Below, one piece after another: positions 29,700 to 39,640 of a stretch of DNA of 64,000 bases. The stretch's first letter is position 1; the number at the start of each line of letters is the position of its first letter. A program made the translations under genes and the position numbers. Origin of the DNA: Shinisaurus crocodilurus (Eukaryota; Chordata; Lepidosauria; Squamata; Shinisauridae); assembly GCA_021292165.1 (NCBI GenBank), contig JAHFWL010000222.1:1-64000 (forward strand), written 5' to 3'. The notes beneath the pieces were generated by a model. That model had not been told where the DNA came from. It saw only the letters and a program-made list of their open reading frames with translations, and made no database searches.

Positions 29700-30000
29700 G
29701 TGTGGTTCCTGGTGTCAGGGAAGTACTTACCCTGTGATTTCAGTCCTAATCACTGATCCGCTATCGGCTCGAGCCGCCCGCGGAAACAGTTCAAATTGTA
29801 ATTATAGGAAGCTGATCGCCCGCCCGTCACAAAGCAAGCGTTACCATATGCCTTTAAAGGTGAACTAATATCGCAGAGGAATTATGGGGTCGGTTCTCCC
29901 CTTCCCGGGCTCGGCACGGACCACCCACACGCCCACCCACACCACGTGCCACTGCAAAAGTAGATTGACACCGACGGCTCTGAAGGTACTCTAGACCGAT
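29700..30000. other. Candidate conserved non-coding element
   Basis: GTGATTTCAGTCCTAATCAC, CAGTTCAAATTGTAATTATAG, GGAAGCTGATCGCCCGCCC, CATATGCCTTTAAAGGTG and GAGGAATTATGGGGTCGG: single-copy, E-box and homeodomain-like words. Inference only. Confidence 0.35.
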
Positions 30001-30184
30001 GAACACGTCGGCAATTTTGAAACAGAGATGACCATTCCTTCACTCGTGTTAAGCAAACGGTGGCTTATTTTGTAATTTTATTTTTTTGTTCTGCAAGGGA
30101 TCTCTAGGCATGGGCGTTTGCAGATCACCTGCTCGGAATTCTTGGCCCTGATCACCACCACCTTTCTCAGATTTTGCTCTGAGT

Positions 30185-30850
30185 TCTCATATTTATTTAT
30201 TTGTTTGTTGTTTGTTTGTTTGTTTGCTGTATTTTTGGATCGCCCATCTGGCTGGCAAACCAGCCACTCTGGGCATTGTACAACATGATAAAATACATTT
30301 AAAATACATGATATAAAATATATTTAAAACAGTATAACTTTTAAAATCTTAACCCACCCCATATTCCCGCCTGAATAACCATGTTTTTAGTGAGCGGCGG
30401 AAGCTCAACAGGGAGGGGGCATGGCGGATGTCACTAGGGAGGGATTTCCATAGTACGGGGGCCGCCACAGAGAAGGCCCTCTTCCTCGTCCCGACCAGTC
30501 TAGCTGCTCTGGCTGAAGGGACAAGGAGAAGGCCGTCTGTGGCAGATCTTGTTGAGCGGCCCACTTGGTGTTGTTGGAGACGCTCCTTGAGATAGACTGG
30601 ACCGGAGCTGTATAGGGTTTTAAAGGTCAAAACCAACACCTTGAATTCGGCTCGGCAAGCAACTGGTAGCCAGTGCAGCTCCTTGAGCACTGGCGTGATG
30701 TGGTCCCGCCGGCGGCTGCCTTTAACCAGGCGAGCCGCCGCGTTCTGTACCAGCTGCAGCTTCCGAACCGTCTTCAAGGGTAACCCCACGTAGAGCGCAT
30801 TACAGTAGTCTAGGCGAGAGGAGACCAAGGCATGAACCACTGATGGGAGC
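30185..30850 (-). mobile_element. L2-like LINE, 5'-truncated
   Basis: The minus-strand 3' half of ORF2 plus a 3' UTR with GGGCGATCC-type sequence and a tail that reads as (AAAC)n at 30204-30230. The reading frame is open across the retained part and ends at 30349. The neighbouring fragments at 22.3, 32.4, 43.8 and 58.7 kb belong to the same subfamily. Confidence 0.85.
30349..30840 (-). pseudogene. L2 ORF2 C-terminal fragment
   Basis: 163-residue open frame with RLDYCNALYVGLPLK (end of the RT thumb region), KLQLVQNAAARLVKGS, HITPVLKELHWLPVACR, FKVLVLTFKTLYSSGPVYL, RKRAFSVAAPVLWKSLPSDI and LKTWLFRREYGVG at the C-terminus. These blocks are typical of L2-clade ORF2. The polymerase catalytic boxes and the endonuclease lie upstream and are missing, so it is a non-functional remnant. 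Confidence 0.85.
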
Positions 30851-30869
30851 AGGTGATTAGGAAGGTAGC

Positions 30870-30870
<1 letters not shown>

Positions 30871-30909
<39 letters not shown>
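30871..30909 (+). repeat. Compound (GT)n(GA)n microsatellite
   Basis: GT units switch directly to GA units at about 30889. Confidence 0.95.
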
Positions 30910-30917
30910 GGGGACAT

Positions 30918-31458
30918 GTGGGATGTATTGAAACAGGGAAAACTGGCTCGTTTGAGCTCGACAGATTTCCTGCCCACTTGCGATCTGATGATCGGAAGTG
31001 GGCTGAGTCAGTCCCCGTCACCCCCACGGACTTCTGTCTGTAAGAAGGGCCAAGATTTGTGCAATTTTTTTTTAAAAAAAAACCTCTAAGGAAATTTGCA
31101 CAAAAACAGCTGATTCACACAAATCAACACCCGGACCCCACATGGTTCTAGCGCAATGTGTGCAAATCGGCAGATTTGGCACAAATCATACTACATCCAC
31201 GTGGGTTTCGGGTGCCCATTTGTGCCAAATTTCCTGTTTCCCCACCAATTTCCTTAGTTGATTGTTGTTCCCCCCCCCCCCTTCGAAGCGCAAATCATGG
31301 CCCATCTTACAGATGGGAGTCCACAAGCTGGCTTGACTCGGAGAACAGCAAATCTGTGCCATTGTGGGGCTAACAAACCAGAATCCGGGGGGGCTTGATC
31401 ATGAAAATCTGATGGATTTTCACCCCCCCCAATCAGATTCCTCACACATCTCTCGGGG
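30918..31458. mobile_element. Long palindromic DNA transposon-like element, copy 2
   Basis: Inverted repeat centred near 31165. Left arm GATTTCCTGCCCACTTGCG, AACCTCTAAGGAAATTTGC, GTTCTAGCGCAATGTGTGC; right arm AGATTTGGCACAAATCATAC, GGTGCCCATTTGTGCC, CAATTTCCTTAGTTG, CATGGCCCATCTTACAG. The same order and end (TTCCTCACACATCTCT) as 5108-5716. No coding. Confidence 0.6.
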
Positions 31459-31470
31459 ATGCACACACTA

Positions 31471-31734
31471 AGCCAGTGTGGCGTAGTGGTTAGAGTGTTG
31501 GACTGGGACTCGGGAGATCCGGGTTCAAATCCCCGCTCAGCCATGAAACTTACTGGGTGACTTTGGGCCAGTCACTGACTCTCAGCCTAACCTACCTCAC
31601 AGGGTTGTTGTGAGGGTAAAATGGAGAGGAGGAGGAGGAGGAGGAGGAGGAGGAGGAGGAGGATTATGTAAGCCGCCTTGGGTTCCTTTCAGGAAAAAAG
31701 GCGGGGTATAAATATAATAAATAAATAAATAAAA
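31471..31734 (+). mobile_element. Sauria-type tRNA-derived SINE
   Basis: Full-length on the plus strand: AGCCAGTGTGGCGTAGTGG, GGGTTCAAATCCCCGCTC (intact B-box), GGGTGACTTTGGGCCAGTC, an expanded (GGA)n at 31623-31662, AAGCCGCCTTGGGTTCC and an (AAAT)n tail. Close to consensus, hence young. Confidence 0.92.
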
Positions 31735-31844
31735 TAGCCACTGCCTCCGACTCCTCTTTCTCAACCGCATCACAGAGAAGATGGTGAAGACTTGTCCTCT
31801 GCTGCCGCAAAGGGCAGGAGTAGATCTAATGGTCGGAGGTTGCA

Positions 31845-31935
31845 GGAGGCTAGATTTCAGATGAAGCTTAGGAGAAACTTCTCCACTGTAGGAGAAGTTT
31901 GACAATGGAACCAATGACTTAGAAAGGTGCTGGGC
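31845..31935 (+). mobile_element. CR1 ORF2 fragment
   Basis: TAGATTTCAGATGAAGC, AGGAGAAACTTCTCCACTG and GACAATGGAACCAATGAC resemble the region before the C-terminus of CR1 ORF2 (compare 34770-34850 on the other strand). About 90 bases, diverged. Confidence 0.55.
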
Positions 31936-32440
31936 TCTAGGGGATGTATGAGAAATTTGTTTAGTTTCTGATCAGGAGTTACCCAGGTTGTACCTCCCAG
32001 ACTAGGGACGTGCAATGCTAGAAATTGCTTTTGAAAAGAAATTAAAACGAGAAGGAAATTTCAGAGAAATTCTCATGAGTTGGGTTCAGGCTTCGTGGGC
32101 TTACTTTCCTTAGGAAGTGGTTGAGGAGTGTGCACCAGTCTTTCGTTGTACACTCATCTCTCCCTCAGCATGGAGTCTCCTTGGCTTCCCATACTCCGAT
32201 TAAAACCCAGGGGAAGGCATCATGAGGTCATTTCCCCTCCCCCCTCCCCCCATATGGCTTTTTGAAGTGCAGGAAGTGCTGGCAGCCTGAGAGGCTGCAG
32301 AGCAGCGGGGAGATGTGGAATAGAAAGGAAACAGGCATGCAGCGCCCTCGGCTGCCCTGCAGGAATCAGGGAAGCTCGAAAACACAGCTGAACTAAAATT
32401 AAAGAAGACGCTAAGAATGAGGCAGAACAATGGAAGCCGA
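31936..32440. other. Unassigned stretch with a MITE-end motif
   Basis: Starts with AGGGGATGTATGAGAAATTTG, the recurrent element-end motif, then unrecognised sequence. A second motif-like TAGGGACGTGCAATGC lies near 32004. Confidence 0.35.
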
Positions 32441-32444
32441 TTTC

Positions 32445-32745
32445 ATCTAGACTAGGAGCAGGGCCTTTTCTGTGGCAGCCCCCGATTGATGGAACTCTCT
32501 CCCCAGTGACCTCTGCCATGCCCCTTCCTTGATCAGCTTCCGCTGTGCATTAAAAACGTGGCTTTTCAGGCGGGAATATGGGGTGGGTTAGGATTTTTAA
32601 GTTTTGTACCGTTTTTAATTGTGTTTTATACTGTGTGTGTGTGTTCCCCCCGCCTCTTGTGTTTTATTGGACTGTACATCGCTCAGAGTGGCCGGTTGTC
32701 TGGCCAGATGGGCGATTCATAAATATAATAAATTAATTAATTAAA
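32445..32745 (+). mobile_element. L2-like LINE, 3' end
   Basis: CAGGGCCTTTTCTGTGGC, GATGGAACTCTCTCCCCAG, AAACGTGGCTTTTCAGGCGG, GAATATGGGGTGGGTTAGG, CTGGCCAGATGGGCGATTC and a (TAAT)n tail: the last 20 codons of ORF2 plus 3' UTR, as at 30185 and 22270 but plus-strand. Confidence 0.8.
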
Positions 32746-32746
32746 A

Positions 32747-33392
32747 TAGAGATGGGCTGACACTGGGAAGTCCAGCTCGCTTGAACTTGATGGACTTCTT
32801 GCCTCCTTTCAATCCAATGATCAGAAGTGGGCAGAGTCAGGTTTTCTTCCATGGACCTCCATTGCTAAGACGGGCTGCAGCTTGAGCTTCTTCTTCTTCT
32901 TCTTCTTTTTTTTAACCTCTAAGGAAATTCGTATCAATGGTGCAATTTGCATAACTTTGCATCTTTTCACCAATTGCATAAATCACGGTATTTTGTGTGT
33001 TTTGCCAAGGCCAAATCAGCACCCAGAAAACACGTGGATCTCGCAGGATTTGTGTAAAATTGGCCAATTCGTGCACATTGCAGCAGATCCATGATGTGCT
33101 GTTCAGGTGCTGATTTGCGCAAAACATGCAAAATACTGCGATATACGCAATTTGCGTAAAACTACGCAAACGGCACAAATAGTGCCCTTTGCGCAAATGT
33201 CCTTGGCGCTTAAAAAAAATGCGCAAACCATGGCCCGTCTTAGAGTTGGAAGTTCGTGAGCTGGCTCAACTCACATCATAGCGAGTCGGGGCCAGCGCAG
33301 GGCTGGCGAACCAGAATCCGGATCATGAAAATCCATCAGATTCCCCACCACCACCACCACCACCAGCACCACCAGATTCCCCACACATCCTT
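32747..33392. mobile_element. Long palindromic DNA transposon-like element, copy 3
   Basis: Left arm TAGAGATGGGCTGAC, CTTGAACTTGATGGACTTC, GACGGGCTGCAG, CTCTAAGGAAATTCG, CACCCAGAAAACACGTGG; right arm CAGGTGCTGATTTGCGC, CAAATGTCCTTGGCGC, CATGGCCCGTCTTAGAG, TTCCCCACACATCCTTA. Inverted repeat centred near 33060. Same family as 5108 and 30918. It abuts the L2 tail at 32745. Confidence 0.6.
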
Positions 33393-33769
33393 AGTGGCAG
33401 CACAAAAAACCAAATACCATTTGGGGGGGGGGAGAAAGAAGCTGTGCTGTAAACCCCTGCCAATGTCAGCCCAAATTGGTGGGAGAATTTTTTGAGAAGC
33501 CATTTGTACCCAGCTCCAGTTTCTTATGGCAAAGTGGCGTGAAGTGAGCCGTTCATCCCCAGGGAAAAGTGGGGCTGAAAACTCTGTGTGAGCATTTTTA
33601 TTTATATATATATATATTTTATTTGGCAAACAAAACAAAACACCCCATTTCGCACATCCTCCGGGGGTGGGGGGGAAAAGGGAGATGCGTTACAAGCCTC
33701 CCCTGTTCGTGCAAGCTGTCTTTCATGGCTTATGATGTATAGACTGACAAAAGCCGTAATGCTTTGAAT
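33393..33769. other. Unassigned stretch
   Basis: A G-run near 33424 and a short (TA)n at about 33604-33617. Nothing recognised. Confidence 0.3.
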
Positions 33770-34150
33770 ATATAAAACGCAAGGCCTGCGCACTGAAGTG
33801 TGACAGTTGCCCTTTAATGTTCTGCTTTTTAAAGATCAGGGTAGAGTTCAGAAGGCATAGTCATGAGGTTTAATGATTTAATGGGGACGACTGGGGAGCT
33901 GAAGTAGTTACTACACTCTGGGGAAAAGCAGTCTCCTCATACATATTACTTTAGCCTAATGGCCTATGAACGCTTCTTCGGTGACACAGGAAGAGTGTCA
34001 TGCAACATAGACTCTATAATATTGAATGGGTTGATTAAATGCATATTAAACAATACTAAATTGGAAAAAAGGGGGGGGGGAAGTTAAGGTTCCACCGCAT
34101 GTGTTGATGCCATCCTTAGGAAATGTTGTTACGCATTCCATTTCATCAGT
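33770..34150. other. Candidate conserved non-coding element
   Basis: CAGTTGCCCTTTAATGTTCTG, GAGGTTTAATGATTTAATGG, CATATTACTTTAGCCTAATG, GTTGATTAAATGCATATTAAAC: single-copy and AT-rich with homeodomain/POU-like words. Inference only. Confidence 0.35.
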
Positions 34151-34460
34151 GATACGATTATAATCCCCCCCCACTCGCCCCCATTTGGCTCTCGTCAGTT
34201 CTTGGCGATGGAATCAAGTGTAAACACAGTTGGTGGATCCAGCAGAGTGGTATTCCTGAGTAGAGACGGACCGCGCAAGAGATTTTCGCGACTGCTGAGA
34301 GAGATTCTCCGAACAAGCAATTTTTAAAATTCCTTTTTTGGGGGGGCAATGGCTGAGATCTTCTGAACAAGCAACTTCCGCGATCACTGAGGTTCTACGA
34401 ACAAGTGCGTTCCGCAATGGCTGAGATTCTCTGTCTGAACAAGTGATTTTTGTGATCGGC
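34151..34460. other. Unassigned stretch with short internal repeats
   Basis: GCGACTGCTGAGAGAGATTC, GCAATGGCTGAGATC, GCGATCACTGAGGTTC and GCAATGGCTGAGATTC are spaced at 40-60 bases, each next to GAACAAGCAA or GAACAAGTG. A degenerate minisatellite-like array of about four units. Confidence 0.4.
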
Positions 34461-34461
34461 C

Positions 34462-34600
34462 TAGGGGATGTGTGCGGATCTCATTCAGGGGGTGGGTGGA
34501 AGTCCAGCAAATTCGCTGGGCTCGACCCCCCCCCCCGACTCCGCTCAACCTACCTGCTTCCCTGGCTTGACTCGTGTTCTCCTGAGCCAAGCAGGACTCC
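34462..34600. mobile_element. Family B MITE, half copy
   Basis: TAGGGGATGTGTGCGGATC, GGTGGAAGTCCAGCAAATTC, GGCTCGACCCCCCC and CTGCTTCCCTGGCTTGAC match the left half of 19266 and 41911. The hairpin centre is lost. Confidence 0.6.
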
Positions 34601-34620
34601 AACCTTGCTTGACAAGGACT

Positions 34621-35030
34621 AGAATCATAGAACCATAGAAAAGTAGAGTTGGAAGGGGCCTACAAGGCCATCGAGTCCAACCCCCTGCTCAATGCAGGAA
34701 TCCAGGTCAAAGCATCCCTGACAGATGGCCATCCAGCCGCACCTTGAATGCCTCCAGCGTAGGAGAGCCCACCACCTCCCTAGGTAGTTGGTTCCATTGT
34801 CTTATTGCTCTAACAGTCAGGAAAATTTTCCTGATGTTTAGGCGGAATCTGGCTTCCTGTAACTTGAGCCCATGATTCCGTGTCCTGCAAACTGGGATGA
34901 TCGAGAAGAGATCCTGGCCCTCCTCTGTGTGGCAACCCTTCAAGTACTGGAAGAGTGCGATCATATCTCCCCTCAGTCTCCTCTTCTGAAGGCTAAACAT
35001 GCCCAGTTCTTTCAGTCTCTCTTGAAATAT
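34621..35030 (-). mobile_element. CR1 LINE, 3' fragment
   Basis: Minus strand: the last 97 codons of ORF2 (FSLQKRRLRGDMIALFQYLK, IIPVCRTRNHGLKL, RAIRQWNQLPREVVGSPTLE, ending in LDGHLSGML), then TTCCTGCATTGAGCAGGGGG, CTCGATGGCCTTGTAGGCCC and (ATTCTATG)-like ends. Very close to 14570-14955. Confidence 0.9.
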
Positions 35031-35039
35031 AGACTATAG

Positions 35040-35430
35040 TTCTTAAAGGGTCAGTGTCCGCTTCGGAAGTCTCGTGCTCCTGAATGGCTGCTGAGGACAG
35101 GAGAAGATGCAGGAGGGTCAACCTCAGAATCAGGTGATGGGAGACACATATCCTCAGGCCAGGAAGGTATAGAAGTTATCTGTGACCTGTTTGAATCCGA
35201 GTCCTTCTTGGGGTAATGCGGAGCCTCGGAACCAGCAGACATGACCCCAGTTGTGATCAGAGTGGAGCTATATAGGTAGCTGTGAAAGGAAGCCCGGAAC
35301 GAGCAGTTGTGCCAGTGGGTCAAGCTGGAAGAACCAGCTAGGAGGTCAAGCCAGGAGAAGTTTGGGCTGAAGAACAAAGCCATGAGCCAGAGCTGAGCGG
35401 CAAACAAAACAACAACATGCTTCAGCCATG
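35040..35430 (-). mobile_element. LTR-like or unassigned TE segment between CR1 pieces
   Basis: Sits between two CR1 fragments in opposite orientation. The minus strand has CTACCTATATAGCTCCAC (TATA-like). A minus-strand open frame lacks domains. I cannot confirm LTR ends. Confidence 0.3.
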
Positions 35431-35431
35431 A

Positions 35432-35885
35432 GGAGTGATGGCCACCAATTTGGAGGGCTTTCAAAGGGGATTGGACAAATTCGTGGAGGAGAAGGCTATC
35501 AAGGGCCACTAGTCCTGCTGGCTTTACGCTCCCTCCAGTATCAGAGGCAATCGCACAGCACGTAGTGAAACTATGGAACTCCCTTCCACAAGCTGTGGTG
35601 ATGGCCACCAATTTGGAGGGCTTTAAAGGGTGATTGGACAAATTCCTGGAGGAGAAGGCTATCAATGGCTACTAGTCCTGATGGCTGAATGCTACCTCCA
35701 GTAACAGAGGCAGTCTGCCTATGTACACCGGTTGCTGGGGAACATGGGCGGGAGGGTGCTGTTGCACTCATGTCCTGCTTGTGGGATCCCGTGGGCAGCT
35801 GGTTGGCCACTGCGTGAACAGAATGCTGGACTAGATGGACTCTTGGTCTGATCCAGCAGGGCTCTTCTTATGATCTTATGTCCTT
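35432..35885 (+). mobile_element. CR1 LINE, 3' fragment with internal partial duplication
   Basis: The segment GATGGCCACCAATTTGGAGG, TTGGACAAATTC, GGAGGAGAAGGCTATCAA occurs twice (35441 and 35600). The second copy continues to the 3' end (GTACACCGGTTGCTGGGG, GAATGCTGGACTAGATGG, GATCCAGCAGGGCTCTTC). This is two overlapping insertions or a local duplication. Confidence 0.8.
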
Positions 35886-36496
35886 ATTTTAGTTTCTCAA
35901 TAATGCCTTGGAATGGCCACATCATGACGTCAGCATTGTTCCTGCCTGGGCATTATGAATTGTTCATAATGGGGCATTATTAATAAATAAATAAATAAAT
36001 AAATAAATAAAGTGTCATTAAAAAAAAACGTTTTTACTGTTTAGAATGTTTTTGTCATTACAGGGTTTTATTGTTTGAAATTGTTGTGCACTGCCTTGAT
36101 GGCTTTTTAGCCGGTAAGTTGGTATATAACTGTTAACATATTTTTTTTTAAAAAAAAAATGAAGTATTTTGAAATTAAAAATGGAGGTGGCGAGCCCGAG
36201 GAGACAGAATGAGTCCCGGTGAGTTTCATGTCCCCTTCCCTTGAAATTTGCTCCTCCCGCAAAAATATCAGCAGCATAGAGCACATGCTGGGAAAGTGGG
36301 TGGATGGGACAGACATTGTCAATAAATAGTTGCAAAGTTTGCTGATCATCTCGCCAATATTGGCAGGCCCTAAGAAAGACACTGTCTTTGCTGTTATTTC
36401 AGACGCAATGTCACTCACTGCAAGCCTATCTTCCTCATTTAAGCACGGGGAATCTTCGAAGTCTGGATTTCCTACCCTGTTGTCAAATCCACAGGG
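35886..36496. other. Unassigned AT-rich stretch
   Basis: (AAAT)n at 35981-36010 may close a LINE tail. GGTTTTATTGTTTGAAATTG and GCCTTGATGGCTTTTTAGCC at 36063-36120 resemble another L2-type tail. No gene recognised. Confidence 0.35.
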
Positions 36497-36710
36497 GAGG
36501 CTAGTGGCGACTCCTACGTCAGTGGGGCTCCTTACCCATTGCAGGTTTTGTTCTGAGCTTTATAGGAGCTATCCATGGTGCTCCCTGGGGGGGTGAACCT
36601 ATTTGGGGGGTGGGGTCCAGCACCACGGAGAGCTCCTGTGAAGCTCAGTATAAAACCTGCAATGGATAATGACCCCCCCCACTGATGTGGGAGTCACCAG
36701 TCTGCCCTGG
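36497..36710. mobile_element. Palindromic repeat, family E, copy 2
   Basis: Left arm GTGGCGACTCCTACGTCAGT, ACCCATTGCAGGTTTTG, GGAGCTATCCATGGTGC; right arm AGCACCACGGAGAGCTCC, CAGTATAAAACCTGCAATGG, CCCACTGATGTGGGAGTCACC. A clear inverted repeat centred near 36600. Ends GACTCC(T/C)AC, non-coding. Confidence 0.75.
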
Positions 36711-36835
36711 GATGCTCATTCCTACCTCCGGGCTCACCTCAGACTGCTACCTGATAGCTCTGGGGTAGCCGCTAGTACAACAAGTGGAGACCAGGCAACC
36801 TCTGAGGCACAGTCAAAGGCCTCTTCCCTAGAAGC

Positions 36836-37010
36836 TCCAATGGAGGCTCCAAAGTCAGTGGGGCGGTGTATCCACCCCGGGTGTTGGTCTGAACCTTCAG
36901 GGATCTCTCCATAGTTCCGAACCGGTTTCGGGGATAGGGCTCGGCGCCACGGATAGCTCCTTTAAAGTTCAGCCCGAAACCTGGAGTGGATACCCACTGA
37001 CCCTAGAAGG
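36836..37010. mobile_element. Palindromic repeat, family E, copy 3
   Basis: AAGTCAGTGGGGCGGTGTATCC, GGTCTGAACCTTCAGGGA and CTCCATAGTTCCG on the left are mirrored by CGCCACGGATAGCTCC, AGTTCAGCCCGAAACC and GGAGTGGATACCCACTGAC on the right. Confidence 0.7.
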
Positions 37011-37204
37011 CACCAAGTTGGGTAACCTCACTGCCCTCGTTGGGAAGCCTTAAAGGGACCGGTCTGTGCCCTGAAGCCTGGCTCTCCTCTGTCTTTCCAA
37101 GAGCTCATGCCAGGCACATGGCCGGCATTGGCACATCAGCTCCATGGAATGTGCAGTGCTGCCTTGGAGAAGGGGCGCTTGCCCTTGCGCCAGAGCTAGG
37201 CCCG

Positions 37205-37760
37205 TGGTTCACACTGGTTATACACCCATTGTTCAAATCTATGGTACGACCACACCTAGAATACTGTGTACAGTTCTGGTCACTGCACTTTTAAAAAAAA
37301 AAGGACATTGTAGAGTTGGGAGAAGGGCAGAAAAGGGCAACTACAATGATCCAGGGGCTGGAGTGACTCCCCGACGAGGAAAGCTTACAACATCTGGGGT
37401 TGTTCCGCTTAGGAAAAAGACGAGTACGTAAGTGGAGACATGAGAGAGGTGTACAGAATTATGCATGGTGTGGAGAAAGTGGATAGGGGGAGACATTTTT
37501 CTTCCTCTCTTTCATAATACCTCCTGAACCCAGCGGGGGTCCTCCCATGAAGCTGACTGGTGGTGGGAGATTCAGGACAGATCAAAGGAAGGACTTCTTC
37601 ACGTGGCACTTAGTTAAACTATGGAACTCCCTTCCACAAGACGTCGTGATGGCCGCCAATTTGGGGGGATTTAAAAGAGGATTGGACAAATTCATGGAGG
37701 AGAAGGCGATCAGTGGCTACTAGTCCTCGTGGCTCTATGCTCCCTCCAGTAACAGGGGCA
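37205..37760 (+). mobile_element. CR1 LINE, 3' fragment
   Basis: Begins in the region encoding MVRPHLEYCVQFWSLHF, then poly-A at 37292, GGGCAACTACAATGATCCAG, GAGAGGTGTACAGAATTATG, TGGAACTCCCTTCCACAAG and AAATTCATGGAGGAGAAGG. Frames are broken by indels. It ends before the subfamily's last 100 bases. Confidence 0.8.
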
Positions 37761-37784
37761 TGTGCCCTAAAGCAAGCCTGGCTC

Positions 37785-37905
37785 TCCTCTGTCTTTCCCT
37801 GTTTGGGGGATGGAGGACAGCACCATGGAGAGCTCCTCTAAAGCTCAGAATAAAAGCTGCAATAGATAAGGAGCCCCACTGACACAGGCATCACCAGCCT
37901 GCCCT
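37785..37905. repeat. Family E, half copy
   Basis: GGACAGCACCATGGAGAGC, CTAAAGCTCAGAATAAAAGC and GATAAGGAGCCCCACTGACAC correspond to the right arm of 24305 and 36497. Confidence 0.6.
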
Positions 37906-38039
37906 GCAAATCCACCATGTGCAATAGAAAGGGCATGGAAAGTGGCGCATATGTGTGCATTAAATTAACACACAAGCACACACATGCTTACCCTCCATTG
38001 GGCCGGCTCTTCCTTGCCTCCGTGGAAGTGATGTTATTG

Positions 38040-38310
38040 GATTTTTATGCAGGCCATTATACCCTGAGCCGTGTCTCCTAGTATTTTGCTTCCAAATTGT
38101 ATCTCTTGCCATTTCTGTGTCACATTTAAAATGCTAACAGTACAGAATGTCATTTACAGAATCGGGGCGTTTGCTGCGGAAAATTAATTTGACTTATTCC
38201 TTCTGCCTTTTCCTATCTCCAGGCCAATATTATGCTACTCATTCTACAAGAGTAATACTTAATGAATAGGACTATTAATAATGTCAAGGTCTAAAGGGGG
38301 GTGTGTCGTC
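38040..38310. other. Candidate conserved non-coding element
   Basis: GAGCCGTGTCTCCTAGTATT, GTGTCACATTTAAAATGCTAAC, GCGGAAAATTAATTTGACTT and AATGAATAGGACTATTAATAATG: single-copy and AT-rich. Inference only. Confidence 0.4.
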
Positions 38311-38447
38311 TTATGGGGAACAGAGAGGCGTTGATGGCGAGGGGGGAGTCACCTGACGTGGCTTAATATACCATGGAAATATCAGGCAGCCCAATGTAAT
38401 TATGGAGCAGAGGAGAGTTAAAGGGAGCACCAGGCAAGTCAGACTTA

Positions 38448-38480
38448 CACACGCGCACACACACGCACACACACACACAC
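38448..38480 (+). repeat. (CA)n microsatellite with CG interruptions
   Basis: ACACACGCGCACACACACGC-type run. Confidence 0.9.
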
Positions 38481-38674
38481 TTCCCATTCCCTGCCAATAA
38501 TTTACCTTGGCCTTTGGGCAATGACAGATGGAGATAGCCGCTTTAAAAATGCAAAAAAGAAAAAGAAAAAAAAATAGAAGAGGCATCATATCAAGTCAAC
38601 AGCAAAATTGTGAAGAGGCGTCTTGTTAAGTTCAGCAGATATTTTACTGGGACGCCCCCCCCCCCCCGTATATG

Positions 38675-39640
38675 GCAGCCAGGGCCTGTCACAGTTCGGC
38701 ACAGTCGGGCACCCGCCCAGGGCCCACACCCCAGCGGGGGGGGCCACTGACAAGAGCCCCCCCGGAGTCGCTCCTCCTCCTCGCCCTTGCAACCTGCTTC
38801 TTCATCTGCCTCTCGCTCTGGCCCAGGCAACGGTGGATTTGCTTGTTCGGTTTACATTTTTAATGTGAACGCTGCCCATTTTTGCCCTTCTGAACCAATA
38901 GGAGACACGGAAACTCGGTTATATATCCTGTGAGATGTGCACATCTCCAAATGTTGCAGTGGAGTCCTCCAATCAAAAGCATGCAGACACAATCGGTATA
39001 TTAGGGGGAATTGCACATCCACGTGGGCATATTTGTGAGTGACCAGTGTATTCAGTAAATTGTATGCCCAAAGAGAAATGTGCATACAGTCAAGCCTTGG
39101 ACTGAGAGCATCATTCGTTCCGGAAATGTGCTTGTAATCCAAAACACTCTTATATCAAAATGAAATCCCCGCAAAAAAAATTTGTACAGAGATTTTTAAT
39201 TTAAGCCATACTACAGTACTTGTATTGCAAGACGTCGCTTGTATATCAAGTAATAAATAAATAAATAAAAATTTTAAAATTTGCTTGTCTTGCAAAATGC
39301 TCTCAAACCAGGTTACTTGCAATCCAAGGTATAACTGTATTAGGCAAAATTGCATACAAAACACGCTGACGTCAAGGGTAGAGCAAAGGTCCTACACCCC
39401 AGCAGGGGCCCACTGACAAAAGCCCCCTGGACTTCCTCCTCTTCTTCACCCTTGCAGCCTGCTTGTTCACCTGCCCCTTCCTCTAGCCCAGGTGGTGGTG
39501 GTGGTGAGAAGGAAGAGCAGGAAATGCCACGGCCTGCTTGCTCCCTGGTTCTCTGCAATGATGATGATGAGGAGGAGAAGCAAGACCAGCTGGTGGCAAT
39601 GGTGGTGAGAAGGTCGACTCACTGAGGAAGGAGGCCCTTG
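38675..39640 (-). repeat. Dispersed repeat G, reversed, with mariner MITE inside
   Basis: Two GC-rich G segments (38675-38845 and 39360-39640) bracket an AT-rich part containing TTTGCTTGTTCGGTTTACAT, CATATTTGTGAGTG and the mariner MITE at 39085-39339. On the minus strand the order corresponds to 56030-56870 (reversed). GCCTAATA and TATGCAATTTTG lie next to the mariner element in both loci. Confidence 0.6.
39085..39339. mobile_element. mariner/Tc1-like MITE, copy 1
   Basis: TACAGTCAAGCCTTGGACTG at left is mirrored by CAATCCAAGGTATAACTGTA at right, with TA at both outer edges as expected for Tc1/mariner integration. Interior TTGTAATCCAAAACACTC, TTAATTTAAGCC, AGACGTCGCTTGTATATC. No transposase. 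Copies at 56352-56608 and 57168-57433. Confidence 0.8.

Noticed and set aside
33346..33366. Histidine-rich peptide (HHHHHHQHH)
   Set aside because: Product of a CAC/CCA triplet run inside a palindromic MITE.
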